From Beverwykella pulmonaria (Eukaryota > Ascomycota > Dothideomycetes > Pleosporales > Melanommataceae), in NCBI GenBank assembly GCA_001599595.1, contig BCHH01000001.1, forward strand, positions 2,141,837 through 2,205,836: 64,000 bases of DNA. The letters are read 5' to 3'. This document shows positions 59,223 to 64,000 of this stretch, piece by piece (position 1 is the stretch's first letter; every line of letters begins with the position of its first letter). The translations under genes and the position numbers were made by a program. Below the pieces are notes generated by a model. That model was not told the origin of the DNA. It did no database searches and saw nothing but the letters and a program-made list of their open reading frames with translations.

Positions 59223-61282
59223 ATGGCTACGAACACTTCCAATGGCAATACTACAGACATGCCTCTGAATAGAGCAGACGAAGTCAAAGAGGTACGCTCA
59301 TAAGTTACAAATCTTCCACTAGTTCTCCTTCTTTAATTCTCATGACTACCGAATATAGCTAACATTCCATAGCTGGTCCGTAAGTTAGGGTACAAATCGT
59401 AGGGTTTGGTGCCTGTTCAATGTTTGAACAGTTTAGACTCTTGCGCTTGCACCTGACCTGTAATTAGAGATATCTGCTGACTGTTTCGCAGTAAGCAAAC
59501 ACTTGCTCTGCCTTAACTCTTAGCATACATCTAGATATTTGCTAACACTTGTACTCCCCAATCTTAGCCTCGATGCAATCCAAGACCTAATTATCCCATT
59601 CATCCGCGCTGCCGACTCAGACGCCGCAACAAAACACACAGGCCACAGCGTCGTCACCTTAGGAAGCAATGGCCCTCGAACCACGCTCGTCGATGCTCTC
59701 TCTCCCAAACAATTGGAACCCCTGCTTGATTTGCAGATCCCGGTGCAGCGGGCAGGAAAAGATGGGTTATTGGAGGTGGTCAGAAAGACGCTGCTGTATT
59801 CGGTGAATACCTGGGACCAAGGGTGTAAGTATGAAACCTCGATTTCGACCTTGCACTTGCTATGGCAGAGGTGGCGAGCCACTTCACAGGTGAGAATTAT
59901 ACTGATTTTTGAATTTGTGTCTTAGTTATGGATAAGCTGTATGCTTCTACGAATGCGGTAAGTGTCACCTGACTACTACTCCTCTCGACAGAGAAGAGAC
60001 TAACGGGAGGGTATGTTATATAGGTGGGCGTAGTCTCCGACCTCGTCCTGTCCGTGCTAAACACAAATGTATGCATCTCTCCACTTCCCCCTCCCCCCCC
60101 AAACCCTTGCTGAAAACCCCCCAGGCACACGTTTACCAAGTTTCGCCCGCACTAACCCTCATCGAAAAATACACGACGCGCTTCCTCGCCTCGCTCTTTG
60201 GCTTCAATGCCCCCTACGCTGGCGGAATCTCTCAACCCGGGGGTTCGGCATCGAACTCGACCGCGCTCGTCATTGCGCGCAACACGCTCTACCCCGAGAC
60301 GAAAAAAGAGGGACTGGGAGGGAGAAGGTTTACGCTGTTTACGTCTGCGCATGGACATTATTCGCTTGAGAAGGCGGCGCAGATTATGGGTTTGGGGAGT
60401 GACGCCGTGATCAGCGTTCCTGTGGATCGGCAGGGACGCATGATGCCTTCGGAGCTGGCTAGGCTGGTGAGCGAGAGTAAGGATAGGGGTGAGACGCCTT
60501 TCTTTGTCAACGCAACAGCGGGGACAACGGTCATGGGTTCCTTTGACCCCATTGCACTTCTCTCACCCATCTGCAAAGTACACAATTTGTGGCTGCATGT
60601 AGACGGGAGCTGGGGCGGCAGCGTCGCCTTTTCCCCCACGTACCGCTCCTCTCGACTTAAAGGAGTAGAGCTCGCAGATTCAGTGGCCGTTACGCCGCAC
60701 AAGATGCTCGGGGTACCTATGACATGCTCATTCCTGCTCGGCCGCGACCTGCGCCAATTCCATGCGGCCATGACACTACCGGCAGGGTATCTCTTCCACA
60801 GCGACGATTTCGACGACTCCTCCGAACGTGGAGAGAAAAACGAGGAGATATACGACCTCGCAGACCTAACCCCGCAATGCGGCCGCCGCGCCGACAGTCT
60901 AAAGCTCTACCTCTCGCTCTCCTATCACGGCCTCGCCCACTTCAGCACCCTCATTGAGACCGGCTTTGACAACGCAGAGTATCTCCTTTCCCTTCTGCAA
61001 GCATCTCCGAACTTCGTACCTGTGAGCGAGAGTCCGTTGCCGTGCTGGCAGGTCTGTTTTTACTATGCGCGGGGCGGGGAATTGGCAGGCGATAAGGAGA
61101 GAAATAGTAAGGTTACAGCGGATATTGTGAGGAGATTGGTGAAGAGAGGGTTCATGGTTGATTTTGCGCCGGGGGATATGGGGAGCTTTTTTAGGGTTGT
61201 GGTGAATGGGGGGACGAAGAAAGGGACGCTGGGAGGGTTAGTGAAGGGGATTGAGGAGGTAGCAGCAGAGTTAGGGGTTTGA
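59223..61282 (+). CDS. PLP-dependent group II decarboxylase (glutamate/cysteine sulfinate type)
   Basis: The model joins 59223-59291, 59373-59389, 59568-59824, 59926-59957, 60024-60068 and 60125-61282, giving 525 aa. Exon 2 is only 17 nt. It gives KELVRKLGLDAIQDLIIPFI across the junctions and is the only combination I found that keeps phase. Family signs are WDQGFMDKLYASTNAVGVVS, FTSAHGHYSLEKAAQIMGLG, WLHVDGSWGG (Asp300, binds the PLP nitrogen) and VAVTPHKMLGVPMTCSF (Lys333, Schiff base). This matches GAD/CSAD-like enzymes that decarboxylate small acidic amino acids. The substrate (glutamate, aspartate or cysteine sulfinate) cannot be set from sequence alone. Cytosolic, with no targeting signal seen. 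Confidence 0.88.
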
Positions 61283-61628
61283 TTGAAGTTGTCGACGAGT
61301 GCATTGAGCTCTTTTAGGGATAGGGACTTGTGGGTTTTTGCCAATAGAAGGAAAGTCTAGAATGGAGCGATGAGATGTAGAAGTAGGTTGAAATGTTTTT
61401 TTCATTATCATGCCTCACTATGTGAAGTATCGACTATTTTCATGAGCGAATGTTGTTCTTTAGAACGTCGATGCCACTACTGTGTCCCGAAAGGTAAAAT
61501 AGACCAACACCTGTTATGGACGCGCAGGCTTCCCTCTTATTATTCTCTCGTGAATTGGCTCAATGGATAGTCAATCAATAATGTACTCATCGGCCCCCTC
61601 TAAACACTAAACTCCATCCATGCACTCC
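61283..61628. other. Convergent spacer decarboxylase / APC2
   Basis: A 346-bp tail-to-tail spacer. Nothing recognised. Confidence 0.4.
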
Positions 61629-64000
61629 CTACTTCCTAATCCCAAACACCTCCCCACCTAAAGAAACAACCTTCCCATTCCCTTCCATCTCCACCAACAA
61701 CCCCTTGACTTCCTCAGCCCCAAACGGGAAACCCCCTTGAACCATCATTCTCATCATCATTAAAATCCTCGCCACAGGTAGATTCCCCTGGTTCGTCAGC
61801 ATGCCAAAAATGAAACTCATGTAAACCTCCTTCTTCTCCAGCAAGACATCTGTCTGGCTCCGCACAGCCCCAGCTTGAGCCTGTGCCTGCACTTCGGCGA
61901 GTTCTTGGGCGGCGGCAGCGGCGTTCGAGTCTGCGTTCGAGGTAGAGATGATTTCGATGACGGAGTACGTATCAGGGCCTGTTTCGCGGAGCACGGATTT
62001 GCCGGCCCAGAAGGCGAGAGCTTGGCGGATGAGTTGTTCGTCCATTTGGAGCATTTCTTCGAGTTGAGTCACGGTTCTGGTGATGCTGGTGTCTTTCGCC
62101 TTGCTTTTTCCTTTCAATTCCTCGTCTGGCTGGGGTTGGAAGGCGTAGACTACGCTGACTTGCCATGGAGTCAGCTTGTCGAATTCTTCGGTTCGATCGT
62201 CAAATTCGAGGGTCACTGTTCCGTCGCCAAGGGCATTCATCCAGCGCAGCTTGCGCATACCTTTTATGCGTTCGAAGCAGGCTTCGTATTCTTTCTGCAA
62301 GGTCACTATTTGGGACGGCACTAGGAACTCATCATCGCGGAGAAGCGGCCAGAAGAATGATGACAGGATCTGTGCATTGAGAGTCGGGCCTTCGGAGGAG
62401 TTCATCCTAGGCGTTGATGGCGGATGAAGAGAAGGCGTTGATGCAGTCGGGCGACGAGGCTGTGGGGTCTTTGGAACACCCCCGGGGGTTTTTGGATGAC
62501 GAGTCTGATCAGGCGTCCGCAGTGTTACTCCACTTGCCTGAATAGCAGCATTAATGCGTTTTGAGTCCAGGACATCGCGAAGCATAACCTCGCAGGCTTG
62601 AAGTTTGTCGTCGCCCAGTCGAATCTTGATAAGCTCGAGAAGTCGAATCTCCCTTTGATAATCCGGATCTTGACATCGAAGCAGATGATCTCCGAGAATA
62701 TTCCTCAACTCGTTGATGAAGTCTTCCCGCTCCCAAAGGGTCAATAAAAACCAGATTACGTCCTCCACTTTTGACTTTTTGTATTCGGGAGAAGCATCAG
62801 TCGGAAGTGGTTGCCAGTTCATGTCACCCCAATTCAACTCCTCATCCGCATCATGGTCCAGGTCAGTTTTCATTGGCTTTTGCATCTCACTCGCGATCTC
62901 GTAGGACAGCTCGCTACCTGGCGCAAACTTGCTCCCACCCTCATCGCTTAAATCGGTGAGAAGGCTGGATATGATGATACGGGCGGTATCTTCGCGTTCT
63001 TTGAGATATCTGCGTATAGGACGTGCGACACGTTCAAGCAGCACGCCTTTGGGTTCCAGCTCATGGAACGCTCGAATGATGGATATATAGACATTTAGGA
63101 TGTAGGTGGTTGTGGCTCCGGGATGGAGAAGCCGCCGGGAGATTTGCTGCGAAAAGCTAGAAGTAAGGTTCTGTTTCGCGCCGGGAATTTTGAGGTATTC
63201 CTGCACTCAGTTATTAGCATTTATTCATAACACGACCAAAGAGGGAATAATTCAATACTTACCTTGATGTCGAGTATTGCCCCTAGGCTTTTGTCCCAAT
63301 TGATCACGAAATCAAACAGGTTATCCACTCTGGCTCTTCCAAGTCTACCCAATGCCATTTCCTGCCACTGCTGTAGCTCAGCGGGCTGGACGTTACTAGG
63401 ATCACATCTCAAGCACTCCAGCACCAGTTCGACGAGGGGACAGAACCCATCCTTGATCCATACCCGTATCTGTGGAACAATCGACCTCTTCGAGAACCAA
63501 TCGACCTTCAGGTAATGGCTGGTGATGAAAGAGTCCATCAATTTATCCATTGCGTGTGCAAATGCCTTTTGAGCATTGTCCCCTCCAAGTCCCACCCGCT
63601 CCAAGCCTTGTAGAAGATCGGTCATGCGCTGACGAAATACCCGGATATTCTCAGGTGTTGCGCTGGGCTGGACACCATCCTGCCGCGTGTAAATGCGGAA
63701 CAGCCTGCAACCTGAATCGTATAGTATATAGCTTAACGTTTTTGAGAAGCGTTGTAAAGGTAGGCAGTGGGCGAAAACGGCGTGGAGGTCTCGGCGGAAA
63801 CTCAAGTTTACGGAATCGGGCCCGTGAGCCTCGACAACTTGTGTTGGTCTGCTTGGGCGAATAGTGGAAGCGGAACTATTGGTTTCATATAGTAAAGGGA
63901 GTATATGGTCGTTAAAAGGCTGTAGATATAGATTCTGAACCTGTTGCAGCACTCGTTGTGTCTCTTCCAAGACCTCCCACGCATGTCGCAACTCGATTTC
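61629..64000 (-). CDS. APC2: Anaphase-promoting complex subunit 2 (APC2), 5' end beyond the window
   Basis: The complement of 61629-63200 and 63263 to the window end gives 769 aa of the C-terminal portion. The start lies past base 64000. Cullin-homology features are visible: LPTDASPEYKKSKVEDVIWF, NAQILSSFFWPLLRDDEFLV, the QKEYEACFERIKGMRKLRWM helix, then FDKLTPWQVSVVYAFQ. The end is a winged-helix APC2 domain (EEMLQMDEQLIRQALAFWAG, then GMLTNQGNLPVARILMMMRM). APC2 carries the RING subunit APC11 in the ubiquitin ligase that triggers anaphase and mitotic exit. The 62-bp intron at 63201-63262 is clean. Confidence 0.93.

Overview
The window is nuclear DNA of a filamentous ascomycete (Pezizomycotina, most likely Dothideomycetes). 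Genes are intron-containing and usually split by 45-75 bp GT-AG introns with clear branch sites. They lie close together on both strands, and the proteins (GRC3, RPA34, HOP2, ASF1, NUP159, PUP1, ARP4, GUP1, LST7, TIP20, NOP9, APC2) are fungal orthologues of well-known eukaryotic families. I saw no bacterial operon, CRISPR array or canonical tRNA/rRNA gene. All splice models below were derived by hand from donor/acceptor sequence, reading phase and family conservation, with no transcript data.

Layout. 0.35-5.1 kb: a large coiled-coil protein (+). 5.7-7.4 kb: a fungal multi-pass membrane protein (-). 8.4-12.0 kb: a divergent ribosome-biogenesis pair, GRC3 (-) and RPA34 (+), with a 15-bp minisatellite just after RPA34. 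12.6-13.6 kb: HOP2 (-), whose reading frame needs two consecutive micro-exons of 10 and 13 nt. 14.1-17.0 kb: a Skt5-like Sel1-repeat chitin synthase activator (-), whose CaaX box is completed by a 12-nt last exon. 18.4-19.4 kb: ASF1 (-). 20.2-24.7 kb: NUP159 (-), head-to-head with proteasome PUP1 (+, 25.2-26.1 kb; its intron has a GC donor). 26.4-30.2 kb: ARP4 (-) head-to-head with GUP1 (+). 30.2-32.6 kb has no recognisable gene. 32.6-34.0 kb: a GH17 cell-wall glucanase (+). 34.4-35.6 kb: a GRE2-like reductase (-). 37.2-38.6 kb: an F-box protein (+). 40.6-42.0 kb: LST7/folliculin (+).

43-52.2 kb is an accessory, repeat-rich island. It holds a pair of inverted repeats of about 170 bp, two stop-broken pseudogenes (an ankyrin type and an uncharacterised fungal family), an intact F-box/LRR-like gene, a tRNA-promoter-like block, a 259-bp element with 31-bp terminal inverted repeats (MITE-like), a decayed Helitron/PIF1-type helicase and further unidentified decayed sequence. 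Stops at CGA/CAA-like codons are compatible with C-to-T mutation of repeats (RIP), but this is inference.

52.9-64 kb returns to core genes: a 66-aa conserved small protein (+), TIP20/RINT1 (-) head-to-head with NOP9 (+), a PLP-dependent group II decarboxylase (+; with a 17-nt micro-exon), and the 3' part of APC2 (-), which runs off the window end. Functionally the core genes cover rRNA synthesis and processing (GRC3, RPA34, NOP9), chromatin (ASF1, ARP4), cell wall and GPI anchors (Skt5-like, GUP1, GH17), nuclear pore, proteasome/APC, Golgi-ER tethering (TIP20) and TORC1 signalling (LST7). They are neighbours rather than one pathway.
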